A DNA stretch of 64,000 nucleotides, from NCBI RefSeq assembly GCF_000612845.1, contig NZ_CCAT010000083.1, forward strand, positions 248,001 to 312,000, in the 5' to 3' direction. This document shows, piece by piece, positions 1 to 8,178 of this stretch. The DNA comes from Clostridium ihumii AP5. Its GTDB lineage: Bacteria > Bacillota > Clostridia > Clostridiales > Clostridiaceae. A program made the translations under genes and the position numbers. Every line of letters starts with the position of its first letter. The first letter of the stretch is position 1. The notes below the pieces were generated by a model. It made no database searches. It was given only the letters and a program-made list of their open reading frames with translations, and was not told the origin of the DNA.

Positions 1-1
1 T

Positions 2-730
2 AAAACTCTTATAATTTCAAGTTATAAGAATAATGCAATATTTTTAATTGATGAACATGGGGTGGTTGAGGAATTTTATTTAGGTAGTGGATGTACAGAC
101 ATGAAAATTGTAAACAATTATTTATATGTTGTTTGCGAAGAATCTAATACTGTGGTATGTTTTGATATTATTTCTAAGGAAATAATAGAGGTTATACCTT
201 GTGGAATATCACCTCGTAATATAGATTTTTCAAAAGTGAATAATAAGTTTATAGTATCCAATGCTTTGAGCAAAAATGTTACTATTTTTGACTTATTAGA
301 AGGTGGAAGTATTCATAATATAAATGTAGATTCAAATCCTGTAAAAGCTATTTGGAATGTAAATGGTGAAAGTATTTTTATTTGTGAAAATAATGTTGGA
401 ATAAAAAGAAAAGGAATTTTAAGAGAAATATCATTATATACTAAAAAAGAGAGAACTATAGAAGTTGGAAATATTCCCGTAGATATGTGTTATGATGGTG
501 AATATTTTTATATATCAAATTGGGGAGATGGAACTATAAGTATTGTAGATGCTTATAGGTTTAAAGAGATATCACGTCTTAAAGTAGGTGGCATGTTAAA
601 AAAAATACTGATTGATGATAAAATTATATATGTATCTGAAATTCAGAAAAATAATATTATACGAATTGATAATAATAGAAAGAAAACATTATCTTTGGAT
701 TATGAACCACAAGGTATAATTATTCAATAA
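2..730 (+). CDS. Beta-propeller (YVTN-like) repeat protein, 5'-truncated
   Basis: The reading frame is open from base 2 to the TAA at 728-730, so the gene starts left of the window. An in-frame GTG at base 62 is only internal. The visible 242 residues consist of repeated blade-like units such as YLYVVCEESNTVVCFD, YFYISNWGDGTISIVD and IIYVSEIQKNNIIRID, spaced about 40 residues apart, which is the pattern of YVTN/NHL-type beta-propellers. No catalytic motif is visible. Proteins of this kind in clostridia are often surface or spore-coat associated, but nothing here proves location. The end is shared with a convergent neighbour through the hairpin at 774-807. The fold is fairly sure; the function is unknown. 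Confidence 0.7.
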   Translation, partial: KTLIISSYKNNAIFLIDEHGVVEEFYLGSGCTDMKIVNNYLYVVCEESNTVVCFDIISKEIIEVIPCGISPRNIDFSKVNNKFIVSNALSKNVTIFDLLEGGSIHNINVDSNPVKAIWNVNGESIFICENNVGIKRKGILREISLYTKKERTIEVGNIPVDMCYDGEYFYISNWGDGTISIVDAYRFKEISRLKVGGMLKKILIDDKIIYVSEIQKNNIIRIDNNRKKTLSLDYEPQGIIIQ

Positions 731-773
731 TAAAATTTAATTTATAAATTATATGATGAAACATAAGAGATAT

Positions 774-807
774 AAAATAACTAGTAAAAAAATTTACTAG
801 TTATTTT
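774..807. terminator. Bidirectional hairpin terminator between convergent genes
   Basis: Perfect 15-bp inverted repeat (774-788 with 793-807) around a 4-base loop, flanked by A- and T-runs so that it can work on both strands. The stop codon of the minus-strand DUF4364 gene lies inside the right arm. Confidence 0.75.
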
Positions 808-1330
808 CATCAATTAAAATATTAATCATTTTATTATAAAGTTCTGATGAATTTGACTTCCATTTATAACATAATTCACGAGCTTGTTTATTTGAGGCAA
901 CACTTATTTTTATATCTATAAGTGTTGTATTATTTTCAGAGGCTATTAAATTAACTAGATAACTATTTTTGTTTTCTATAGTATAATCTGCAGTTACAGT
1001 TAGTTCCTTTTTTATAGTTGATAGTTTATTAGAAATATAAGTATTTATTAAATCTAATTTATCTTCTGAAATTCTGTTTTCAAATAAAGCAAGAACTTTT
1101 ATACCTTCATCTGTTATAACTAACCTATCTTTTTCATTTTTAGTTATATGTCTTAAAAGATTTGAAGTAGTTAATTCCACTATATATTGTTGAAGTGTAA
1201 AATAACTCATAAAATTATTTTCAAGAACAATATCTGTTATCTGTAAATTAGAAATTGGAAGGTTTATTTTATTAAATATATATAGTAACAGAAGCTTATT
1301 TTCTGCTAAATTCATAGAGTCTTCAAACAT
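797..1330 (-). CDS. DUF4364 family protein (winged-helix-like N-terminus)
   Basis: 177-residue protein resembling the clostridial DUF4364 family. The N-terminal half (about residues 8-85) reads as a small winged-helix-type domain: an all-helical start (AENKLLLLYIFNKI), then LQQYIVELTTSNLLRHI as a possible recognition helix and DRLVITDEGIKVL as a wing. The C-terminal half is a beta-rich region ending in a helix. This is the general look of PadR/MarR-like small regulators, but no target can be named. The ATG start at 1330 is preceded by a very strong AGGAGGAGG-type ribosome site. It is transcribed alone, divergently from the PdaB-like gene and convergently with the propeller gene. Confidence 0.75.
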   Translation of the reverse strand: MFEDSMNLAENKLLLLYIFNKINLPISNLQITDIVLENNFMSYFTLQQYIVELTTSNLLRHITKNEKDRLVITDEGIKVLALFENRISEDKLDLINTYISNKLSTIKKELTVTADYTIENKNSYLVNLIASENNTTLIDIKISVASNKQARELCYKWKSNSSELYNKMINILIDENN

Positions 1331-1653
1331 TAAATTTCCTCCTCCTAATAAAATAAAAATTTTTTAGGCATATGAAAAATAGGCAACAAAATAAATAAGA
1401 AAATTTGAGGTAAGGCTAATGAGTTATTTTTATAATAATAAAGTATTTTAAAATTAGATTAACTATATGTTACACAAATTTATTTATAAATTTTGTTTAG
1501 TATTTTTATATATATCTTACTATAATATTATATCAATGATTAATAAATTTTTCATTAATAAATCATATAAAAATTTAAATAGGTATAAAAAGTAATATAT
1601 ATTCTTCTTTGTGAATATGATTTATTAAAATTAAGAAATTGTAGGGGGGATAT
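1331..1653. other. Divergent intergenic region, no recognised element
   Basis: 323 bases of AT-rich DNA between two divergent genes. It must hold both promoters, but I see no well-spaced sigma-A pair. A TATAAT at 1521-1526 lacks a -35 at normal distance. A short direct repeat (ATTAATAAAT, around 1540-1562) is present. Confidence 0.4.
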
Positions 1654-2400
1654 ATGAGAAAGAAGAATTTTATAATACCCTTTGTAGTTTTAATTTTAGC
1701 TTCTTTATTGATTATAGGAATTAGTAGTACAAGCACTATGCAGGCAATATCACAAAAAAATAAAAAATTACCTATATATTGTGTTGATACTAAGGAAAAG
1801 AAAGTTGCTATAACTTTTGATACTACATGGGGAGAAAAAAATATTATAGAAATACTAGATGTTTTGGACAAGTATAATGCAAAAGCTACATTCTTTGTAG
1901 TAGGACTATGGATAGATGATTTTCCTGACTTTATAAAAGAAATAGACAAGAGAGGACATGAAATAGGAAATCATAGTAATAAGCATCCTAATATGACAAC
2001 TATAACAAAAGATAGAATAATAAAGGAAATGGATATAACAGATGCTAAGTTAATAGATACAATAGGAAAAACTAGTACTGTTTTTAGATTTCCAGAAGGA
2101 GCATTTAATGATGATGCTATTCAAATAGTTGAAGATACTGGTAGAAAGTGTATACAATGGGATGTTGATAGCATTGATTGGAAAGCACAAGGTGAAAAAG
2201 TAGAATATGAAAGAGTTATGAAAAAAGTTAAAGATGGGTCAATAATATTATTTCATAATGCTAAATATACACCTAAATCTTTAGAATTAGTATTAAAGGA
2301 ATTAAAGGCACAAGGATATGAATTTGTAACTGTATCAGACCTTATTTATAATGAAAACTATAGTATAGATGGAGAAGGAACTCAAAGAAAAAATAAATAA
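1654..2400 (+). CDS. pdaB: Polysaccharide deacetylase, PdaB-like, probably sporulation-related
   Basis: 248-residue NodB-homology (carbohydrate esterase 4) protein with an N-terminal signal anchor (residues 6-24). Motif 1 is TFDTTW (54-59), with the catalytic-base Asp56 kept but the usual second Asp replaced by Thr. Motif 2 is H107-S-N-K-H111, motif 3 RFPEGA (145-150), motif 4 WDVDSIDW (169-176) and motif 5 LFHN with His201. A TFD-x-x-WG motif instead of TFDDGP is, as I recall, typical of the PdaB/YbaN sporulation subfamily, and the length (about 250) also fits. It would act on spore-cortex peptidoglycan or another GlcNAc polymer outside the membrane. The start is the ATG with AGGGGGGA just upstream. 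The symbol is by similarity. Confidence 0.75.
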   Translation: MRKKNFIIPFVVLILASLLIIGISSTSTMQAISQKNKKLPIYCVDTKEKKVAITFDTTWGEKNIIEILDVLDKYNAKATFFVVGLWIDDFPDFIKEIDKRGHEIGNHSNKHPNMTTITKDRIIKEMDITDAKLIDTIGKTSTVFRFPEGAFNDDAIQIVEDTGRKCIQWDVDSIDWKAQGEKVEYERVMKKVKDGSIILFHNAKYTPKSLELVLKELKAQGYEFVTVSDLIYNENYSIDGEGTQRKNK

Positions 2401-2566
2401 TTATTGCATAAGTGCATAATATGTATTATAATGGAAGAAATTAGAATTGAATGAAATTTGAGAAAATTTATAAAAATATTTATGGATTTAGTCATAGTTT
2501 TAAAAATAACATAGTATATTATGATATAAAATATATGAAATTAAACAAAGGGAAAGAGGGGTTACT

Positions 2567-3292
2567 ATGGACAATACAATGTTGAACAACAAAATTTATT
2601 TAGAGGGAAAAGTTATTTCAGATTTAGAATTTAGTCATGAAATGTATGGAGAGGGTTTTTATAATTTTAGATTTGAAGTATCTAGATTAAGTGATACAAC
2701 TGATATTTTAACAATAACAGTATCAGAAAGATTAATAACAGGTATAGATATGAACATAGGTAGGGAGCTTATTGTTGAAGGACAACTTAGATCTTACAAT
2801 AAGTTTATGGATGGAAGTAATAGACTAATACTTACTGTGTTTGCTAGAGATATTAGAGAATTAAAAGAAAGAAGTAAAAATCCAAATCAAATATTCCTAG
2901 ATGGATATATATGTAAAGCACCAATATATAGAACTACTCCTTTTGGTAGAGAAATAGCTGATATGCTTTTAGCAGTTAATAGATTATATAATAAATCAGA
3001 CTATATACCAACTATTGCTTGGGGAAGAAACTCAAGATTTTGTAGAAGTTTAGAAGTAGGAGACAATATAAGAATTTGGGGAAGAGTTCAAAGTAGAGAA
3101 TATCAAAAAAGAATATCTGATACAGAAGTTATTAAAAAAATAGCATATGAAGTATCAATCTCTAAAATGGAAAAAGTTGAAGATGATGAATTTGACATTG
3201 CAATAGATGAATCAGTAAAAACAAGTGAAGAAAGTCAATGTGAAGAAAACAATGATTGTAAAGAATCTGGTGCGATAGGGGAAGTTATATAA
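2567..3292 (+). CDS. Tandem OB-fold single-stranded-DNA-binding-like protein
   Basis: 241 residues with two SSB-like OB domains in tandem: about 7-105 (NKIYLEGKVISDLEFSHE ... LTITVSERL ... LIVEGQLRSY) and about 107-200 (NQIFLDGYICKAPIYRTTPFG ... TIAWGRNSRF ... IRIWGRVQSREY). Each shows the strand/turn pattern and the conserved G-x-V-Q-S-R-x-Y-like strand of bacterial SSB. The C-terminus is acidic (EEDD-type stretch, ECEENN) but lacks the DDDIPF tip that classical SSB uses to recruit partners. Ordinary SSB has one OB fold and about 150-170 residues, so this is the larger clostridial variant and not the replicative ssb. It is monocistronic, with GAGGGG before ATG 2567 and its own terminator. 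Confidence 0.75.
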   Translation: MDNTMLNNKIYLEGKVISDLEFSHEMYGEGFYNFRFEVSRLSDTTDILTITVSERLITGIDMNIGRELIVEGQLRSYNKFMDGSNRLILTVFARDIRELKERSKNPNQIFLDGYICKAPIYRTTPFGREIADMLLAVNRLYNKSDYIPTIAWGRNSRFCRSLEVGDNIRIWGRVQSREYQKRISDTEVIKKIAYEVSISKMEKVEDDEFDIAIDESVKTSEESQCEENNDCKESGAIGEVI

Positions 3293-3307
3293 ATAGATTA
3301 AATTAAT

Positions 3308-3340
3308 AAAAAAGTTCCAAATTTAACTTGGAACTTTTTT
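3308..3340. terminator. Rho-independent terminator, bidirectional
   Basis: Perfect 13-bp stem (3308-3320 / 3328-3340) with A-run before and T-run after. It separates the convergent SSB-like gene and dapH. Confidence 0.85.
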
Positions 3341-3358
3341 ATTATTTAAAATTATAAA

Positions 3359-4069
3359 TTATTTTCTAAGGTCATCTAAAATTTCTGTTTTATCTTTAGT
3401 CTTATTATCTACTTGTTTTATTATTTTAGCAGGACAACCAGCGACAACAACATTCTCTGGAACATCTTCTGTAACCACAGATCCAGCTGCTACAACTGAG
3501 TTAGCTCCTATTTTGACACCTTCAAGTATTACCGCATTTGCGCCAATTAAAACATTATCACCTATTTCACATGGTGATTTGCTAGGTGGTTCTAAAACAC
3601 CAGCAACAACAGCACCAGCACCAAGATGAACTCTTTTACCTAGCTTTCCTCTAGCACCAATTACTGCATTCATATCAACCATTGTTTCTTCGCCAATCTC
3701 AGCTCCGATATTTACAACAGCACCCATCATTATAACAGCATTTTTACCTATAGATACTTTATCTCTTATTATAGCACCTGGCTCAATTCTAGCATCTGTT
3801 TCTTTCATATCAAACATAGGAATTGCAGAATTTCTTCTATCATTTTCTATTTTAAAGTTTTTAATTATTTCTTTATTTTCATCTAGAAATACTTTAACTT
3901 CATCATAGTTACCAAATAATATGTAAAAATTTCCCTCGCCATAATATTCTATGTTATTAAAGTTACAGTTGGCTAAATTACCATTAACATAAACTTTAAC
4001 CGGTGTAGCTTTTTTTGATTCTTTTATAAATCTAGCTATTTCATAAGGATCTGTTAAATTATAATCCAT
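3359..4069 (-). CDS. dapH: Tetrahydrodipicolinate N-acetyltransferase
   Basis: 236 residues. The N-terminal 85 residues are the DapH-specific alpha/beta domain; from about residue 90 the chain is a left-handed beta-helix of hexapeptide repeats ([20 protein letters not shown] ... [20 protein letters not shown]), ending in [10 protein letters not shown]. DapH acetylates L-2,3,4,5-tetrahydrodipicolinate with acetyl-CoA in the acetylase branch of diaminopimelate/lysine synthesis in the cytoplasm. Its substrate is the product of DapB, encoded 2.3 kb away on the same strand in a separate unit. The next step needs a PatA-type aminotransferase, a candidate for which lies at 5210-6361. The ATG is preceded by GGAGAGGAG. 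I found no lysine riboswitch in its upstream region. Confidence 0.93.
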   Translation of the reverse strand: MDYNLTDPYEIARFIKESKKATPVKVYVNGNLANCNFNNIEYYGEGNFYILFGNYDEVKVFLDENKEIIKNFKIENDRRNSAIPMFDMKETDARIEPGAIIRDKVSIGKNAVIMMGAVVNIGAEIGEETMVDMNAVIGARGKLGKRVHLGAGAVVAGVLEPPSKSPCEIGDNVLIGANAVILEGVKIGANSVVAAGSVVTEDVPENVVVAGCPAKIIKQVDNKTKDKTEILDDLRK

Positions 4070-4332
4070 TAAAAAAACTCCTCTCCATTTAAATCTTAGA
4101 ATTTAAAATTAAAACCTATAAATTTATAATAAGTTTTAATTCTAAATTTAAATCATATGTTTAAGTAAAAGTGGTTGAATCTACTTATTACATAAAATAT
4201 ATTACCATATAAATGATATAATAAAATAGTATTTAAATAAATAGTATATAGATATTTATTTGTTTTTTATGAAAATCTTATTCATAATCAATAAAAGAAC
4301 AAGAGTTTGATATAATAATATATAAATAGAAT

Positions 4333-4617
4333 AAAAATTAGCAATTAACAATGAGGGAAAAAACTGAAAGCTCAGTTTTGTTAATGGATTTTTAAAATAA
4401 TTTGTAGAACAAATTATTTAAGGATTATATAAAACCCTAGTTTTTATGGACTTCTATTCAAAAATATTAGGAACGAAGTGAATAATATTAACCATCATTG
4501 TTAATTGCTAACTGTTAATTGTTAAGTGGTTCCAGACATTATAATAGAATAAACTGTAAGCTTAATAATATCACTTGATAAAGAGATTATTTAAATTTTG
4601 AATTTGGAACCTTATAT
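4333..4617 (+). repeat. Dispersed non-coding repeat, copy A (upstream of cobO)
   Basis: About 285 bases that match copy C (45759-46071) at roughly 90% by eye over the first 210 bases. Ends carry imperfect inverted repeats built from TTAACAATTAACAATGA-like words (left about 4338-4356, right about 4492-4522 as the complement). The middle carries AATAATTTGTAGAACAAATT, itself an inverted repeat, and GGAACGAAGTGAATAATATT. The right flank has a TATAAT (4540-4545), AATAAACTGTAA, and ends in TTTGGAACCTTATA just before the cobO ribosome site. No ORF is present. Confidence 0.8.
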
Positions 4618-4637
4618 TATAGAAAGGAAATGATTGT

Positions 4638-5177
4638 ATGAGCAAGTTAAAAGAAGGATATGTACAAATTTATACTGGAAACGGAAAAGGAAAAACAACA
4701 GCAGCTGTAGGATTAGCTACTAGAGCAGCTGGAAATGAATATATGGTATATATGGTTCAATTTCTAAAAACGGGGGCAACTGGAGAGATAGAAAGTGCAA
4801 AAAAACTTGCACCATATTTTAATATATTTAGATTTCAGGAGGTTAAGGGCTTTTTTTGGAATTTAAATGAAGAAGAAAAGAAACAATTAAAAATTGAAGT
4901 TAAAAAGACTTTTGATTTTTGTTTAGATGCAATAGAAAATAGAAAATGCGATATACTTATAATGGATGAAGTTATGGGAACGCTAAGTAATGATCTTTTG
5001 AGTGAGGATGAGATTATAGCACTTATAGATAAAAAGCCAAAAGATATGGAATTAATTATGACAGGTAGGAATGTTCCAGAAAGAATAGCTGAAAAGGCAA
5101 ACTTAATAACTGAGATGAAAGAGGTAAAACATTATTTTAAAGAAGGTGTACCAGCTAGAAAAGGTATAGAATTTTAA
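4638..5177 (+). CDS. cobO: Cob(I)yrinic acid a,c-diamide adenosyltransferase
   Basis: 179 residues of the CobA/CobO/BtuR family, which transfers the adenosyl group of ATP to cob(I)alamin or its precursor to make adenosylcobamide. The P-loop is GNGKGKTT (14-21), followed by the family's VQFLKTGATGE block and the LIMDEVMG Walker-B-like strand. Length matches the family. It stands apart from other cobamide genes in this window, so it may serve corrinoid salvage. RBS GAAAGGAA precedes ATG 4638. Its upstream region is occupied by dispersed repeat A, not by a recognisable cobalamin riboswitch. The next gene follows after 32 bases on the same strand and may be co-transcribed. Confidence 0.92.
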   Translation: MSKLKEGYVQIYTGNGKGKTTAAVGLATRAAGNEYMVYMVQFLKTGATGEIESAKKLAPYFNIFRFQEVKGFFWNLNEEEKKQLKIEVKKTFDFCLDAIENRKCDILIMDEVMGTLSNDLLSEDEIIALIDKKPKDMELIMTGRNVPERIAEKANLITEMKEVKHYFKEGVPARKGIEF

Positions 5178-5209
5178 AAAAAGTTGTAAAGTAGAAGAGG
5201 TGGGTAAAA

Positions 5210-6361
5210 ATGAACAATATTTTTTCGCAACAAGTGGAAAAAATTGAAATATCGGGCATAAGAAAATTCTATAATAAAGTGTCAGGTATTGAAGGAGCAA
5301 TTTCATTAACATTAGGTCAACCAGATTTTAAAGTTCCTGATGTTGTTAAAGAGGCTATGATAGAAGCTATAAACCATGATAAAACAGTATATACACCTAA
5401 TGCAGGGATAATTGAGTTAAGAATGGAAATTAGCAAGTTTTTATCTAAGTACAATATAGATTACAATGAAAATGAGATATGTGTAACGGTAGGTGGTAGC
5501 GAAGGTCTTATGAGTTCATTTATGGCTATATTAAATAAGGGGGAGAAAGTTCTTGTACCATCCATAGCTTATCCTGCGTATGAAAGCATAACTACTATGT
5601 TGAATGGCGAAATAATAAATTATGACTTAAATGATGATTTTACTATAAATATAGAAAATTTAGAGAAACTTATTATAAATGAAGAACCTAAAGTATTAGT
5701 ATTATCTTGTCCAAGTAATCCTTGTGGCAATATATTGACTTTAGAAGAAAGAGAAAAATTACATAAAATAATAAAAGAAAGAGAAATATTAGTTATAACA
5801 GATGAAATATATGCACCGCTTTGCTATAGTGAATATTATTCCATAAGTCAATGCAATGATATAAAAGATAAAATTATATATGTAAGTGGTTTTTCAAAAA
5901 TGTTTTCTATGACAGGACTTAGAGTTGGATATGTTTGCGCATCAGAATACATTTTGAAGAATATATTAAAAGTTCATCAGTATAATGTATCTTGTGCCAC
6001 ATCTATAAGTCAATATGGTGTTTTAGCGGGGTTGAAACATGGAATGAAAGAAGTAAGTGATATGAAGGAAAGCTTCAAAAAAAGAAGAGATTATATCTAT
6101 GATAAATTAGTGAGGATGGGGTTTGAAGTTAACAAACCAGAAGGAGCATTTTACATATTACCATCTATAAAAAAATTTAATATGACAAGTGAAGAGTTCT
6201 GTGATAAATTGCTGAAAGAAGAAAAAGTGGCTATAGTTCCAGGAACTGCATTTGGAAAAGGTGGGGAAGGTTATATTAGAATTTCATATTGTTATAGTCA
6301 AAATGAATTAGATGTTGCTTTAAATAAATTAGAAAATTTTAAAAAAAAGCTAGGGTTTTAA
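5210..6361 (+). CDS. Class I/II PLP aminotransferase, PatA-like (candidate N-acetyl-LL-DAP aminotransferase)
   Basis: 383-residue fold-type I aminotransferase. Signatures are the SLTLGQPDF start, YTPNAGI, VTVGGSEGL (cofactor phosphate loop), SCPSNPCG (168-173), VITDEIYA with Asp198 and Tyr201, the Schiff-base lysine K230 in SGFSKMFSMTGLRVGY, and the substrate-carboxylate Arg in YIRISYCYS near the C-terminus. It acts in the cytoplasm. Family members include PatA, which performs the aminotransfer after DapH in the acetylase lysine pathway. Because dapH, dapB, dapA and asd all flank it within 4 kb, I infer that role; a general aspartate or aromatic aminotransferase is the alternative. RBS AGAGGTGGG precedes ATG 5210. 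It ends in a terminator shared with the convergent dapB. Confidence 0.85.
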   Translation: MNNIFSQQVEKIEISGIRKFYNKVSGIEGAISLTLGQPDFKVPDVVKEAMIEAINHDKTVYTPNAGIIELRMEISKFLSKYNIDYNENEICVTVGGSEGLMSSFMAILNKGEKVLVPSIAYPAYESITTMLNGEIINYDLNDDFTINIENLEKLIINEEPKVLVLSCPSNPCGNILTLEEREKLHKIIKEREILVITDEIYAPLCYSEYYSISQCNDIKDKIIYVSGFSKMFSMTGLRVGYVCASEYILKNILKVHQYNVSCATSISQYGVLAGLKHGMKEVSDMKESFKKRRDYIYDKLVRMGFEVNKPEGAFYILPSIKKFNMTSEEFCDKLLKEEKVAIVPGTAFGKGGEGYIRISYCYSQNELDVALNKLENFKKKLGF

Positions 6362-6375
6362 TCCCTAGCTCTTTT
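6345..6375. terminator. Bidirectional terminator (aminotransferase / dapB)
   Basis: Stem AGCTAGGG (6348-6355) with CCCTAGCT (6363-6370), preceded by eight A and followed by CTTTT. The aminotransferase stop codon lies in the loop. Confidence 0.8.
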
Positions 6376-7128
6376 CTAATTATTAACTACATTATCCATT
6401 GAATATAGTCCTTTTTCTTTATTAAACATAAATGCACATGCTTTTAAAGCTCCAACTGCAAAAACTTCTCTTGATATTGCAGAATGTTTTATAGATATAA
6501 CTTCACCAGCACCAGCAAATATAACTTCATGCTCTCCGATTATATTACCACCACGAATAGTATGAATTCCTATTTCTTTTTCATCTCTTTTAGCAATTCC
6601 TTCTCTGCCATATATGAAATGTGTATCATCTTGTATTGAATCTTTAATAGTATTAGCAAGTAATAATGCAGTACCACTAGGTGCATCTACCTTTTGATTA
6701 TGATGTTTTTCAATAATTTCTATATCAAAATCATTGAAAAGAGTGTTGCTAATATTTTTAAGAATTGAATTTACTATATTTATACCTATAGACATATTTG
6801 CAGAATGGAAAACAGGAACTACTTTAGATAGTTCTAAAATTTTATTTTTCTCAGATTCGTTGTATCCAGTTGTACAAAATACTACAGGCTTATTATTTGT
6901 TTTTACAAATTCACAAATTTGATTTAGTGTAGCTGGTCTTGAGAAATCTAAAACAACATCTATATCTACATTGCAATCATCGATATTTTCAAATATAGGA
7001 TAACCTAAAGAAGTATCATTATTTTTATCTACTCCAGCAGCTATCTCTAAATTTTCAAAATTTTTAACAGTAGAGGAAATCATTCTACCCATTTTACCGC
7101 TACATCCAACTAAAAGTATTTTTGTCAT
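6376..7128 (-). CDS. dapB: 4-hydroxy-tetrahydrodipicolinate reductase
   Basis: 250 residues. The N-terminal Rossmann start is VGCSGKMGRMI (7-17). The DapB signature E-K-H-H-N-Q-K-V-D-A-P-S-G-T-A at 140-154 contains catalytic His142/His143 and Lys146. A second block, IHTIRGGNIIGEHEVIF, follows. The enzyme reduces the DapA product with NAD(P)H in lysine/diaminopimelate synthesis. It is the last gene of the minus-strand order asd-dapA-dapB and starts 16 bases after dapA, with AAGGAGG upstream of its ATG, so dapA-dapB are clearly one operon. Confidence 0.95.
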   Translation of the reverse strand: MTKILLVGCSGKMGRMISSTVKNFENLEIAAGVDKNNDTSLGYPIFENIDDCNVDIDVVLDFSRPATLNQICEFVKTNNKPVVFCTTGYNESEKNKILELSKVVPVFHSANMSIGINIVNSILKNISNTLFNDFDIEIIEKHHNQKVDAPSGTALLLANTIKDSIQDDTHFIYGREGIAKRDEKEIGIHTIRGGNIIGEHEVIFAGAGEVISIKHSAISREVFAVGALKACAFMFNKEKGLYSMDNVVNN

Positions 7129-7144
7129 TGTATCCTCCTTAAAA

Positions 7145-8023
7145 CTATATTAGTTTATGATTAATTAAAGTATCTTCTAAAACCTTCTTATTAGATTCTT
7201 CCATATCTACAAGTGGAAGTCTTAGAGGACCAACATTTTTATTCATTAAGTTAAGTGCTACTTTTACAGGAATAGGATTTGTTTCAATAAATAGATTATT
7301 AGCTAAATCTAAAGTATTTAATTGAAGTTCTAATGCTTCTTTGCACTTACCCTCTTCAAATAATTTACAAATATTATGAACTGTTTCAGGTATAACATTT
7401 GCAAGAACAGAAATAACACCTAGTCCACCCATAGCTAAAGTAGGAACTATTTGATCGTCATTTCCAGAATAAATATCTAACTTATCTTTACATAAAGCTT
7501 TAATTTTAATAATTTGGCTCATATCACCACTAGCTTCTTTAACTGCTGTAATATTTTTTAGTTCACATAATTTTTCAAGCATTGAAGGTGAAATATTCAT
7601 TCCAGTTCTAGATGGAACATTATAAACTATAATAGGAGTGTTCACACTGTTATCTATAGCTTTAAAATGTTCAAATAATCCTTTTTGACTTGTTTTATTA
7701 TAATAAGGATTTATAACAAGTAAACCATCTACACCTACAGATTCTGCATATTTACTCATTTCTATAGCAGCAGCAGTATTATTGCTACCTGTACCAGCAA
7801 TTACTGGTATCCTTTTATTTACTGTATCAACAGTAAACTTGATAGTATCTTTTTTTTCTTTTTCTGTCATAGTGGAGGCTTCACCAGTAGTTCCACAAAT
7901 TATAATAGCATCAGTATGATTTTTTACATGCCATTCTAATAATTCTTTTAATTTTTCAAAATTTACTCCGTTTTCATTAAATGGTGTTACAAGTGCTACA
8001 CCAGATCCTTTAAAAATACTCAT
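7145..8023 (-). CDS. dapA: 4-hydroxy-tetrahydrodipicolinate synthase
   Basis: 292-residue (beta/alpha)8 aldolase. Schiff-base Lys162 lies in ITAVKEASGD, catalytic Tyr134 in IIVYNVPSRTG, and the pyruvate-binding GTTGEAST loop is at 44-51. It condenses pyruvate with aspartate semialdehyde made by the adjacent asd product. I chose the ATG at 8023 over the ATG at 8032: the ribosome site GAAAGGA directly abuts the upstream ATG and leaves no spacing, while the downstream one sits about 9 bases away. The gap to asd is 155 bases with no obvious terminator, so the three genes are probably one unit. Confidence 0.95.
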   Translation of the reverse strand: MSIFKGSGVALVTPFNENGVNFEKLKELLEWHVKNHTDAIIICGTTGEASTMTEKEKKDTIKFTVDTVNKRIPVIAGTGSNNTAAAIEMSKYAESVGVDGLLVINPYYNKTSQKGLFEHFKAIDNSVNTPIIVYNVPSRTGMNISPSMLEKLCELKNITAVKEASGDMSQIIKIKALCKDKLDIYSGNDDQIVPTLAMGGLGVISVLANVIPETVHNICKLFEEGKCKEALELQLNTLDLANNLFIETNPIPVKVALNLMNKNVGPLRLPLVDMEESNKKVLEDTLINHKLI

Positions 8024-8178
8024 AAAAAACATCCTTTCTAAAATTAATCAACAAATATAATTTGATATTAAAATATTTCTTAGTAAAATATCTGTAGATT
8101 TATTTGAACGCATTTAAGATTAATAAATTAAAATTCCTATAATTAAATAATATCAAAGTGTATTAAATACTACAAATT

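Noticed and set aside
1575-1949. 124-codon minus-strand ORF
   Set aside because: Antisense to the PdaB-like gene with low-complexity hydrophobic product and no ribosome site.
4070-4637. Possible cobalamin riboswitch before cobO or lysine riboswitch before dapH
   Set aside because: No conserved B12-box or L-box words; the region is explained by repeat copy A.
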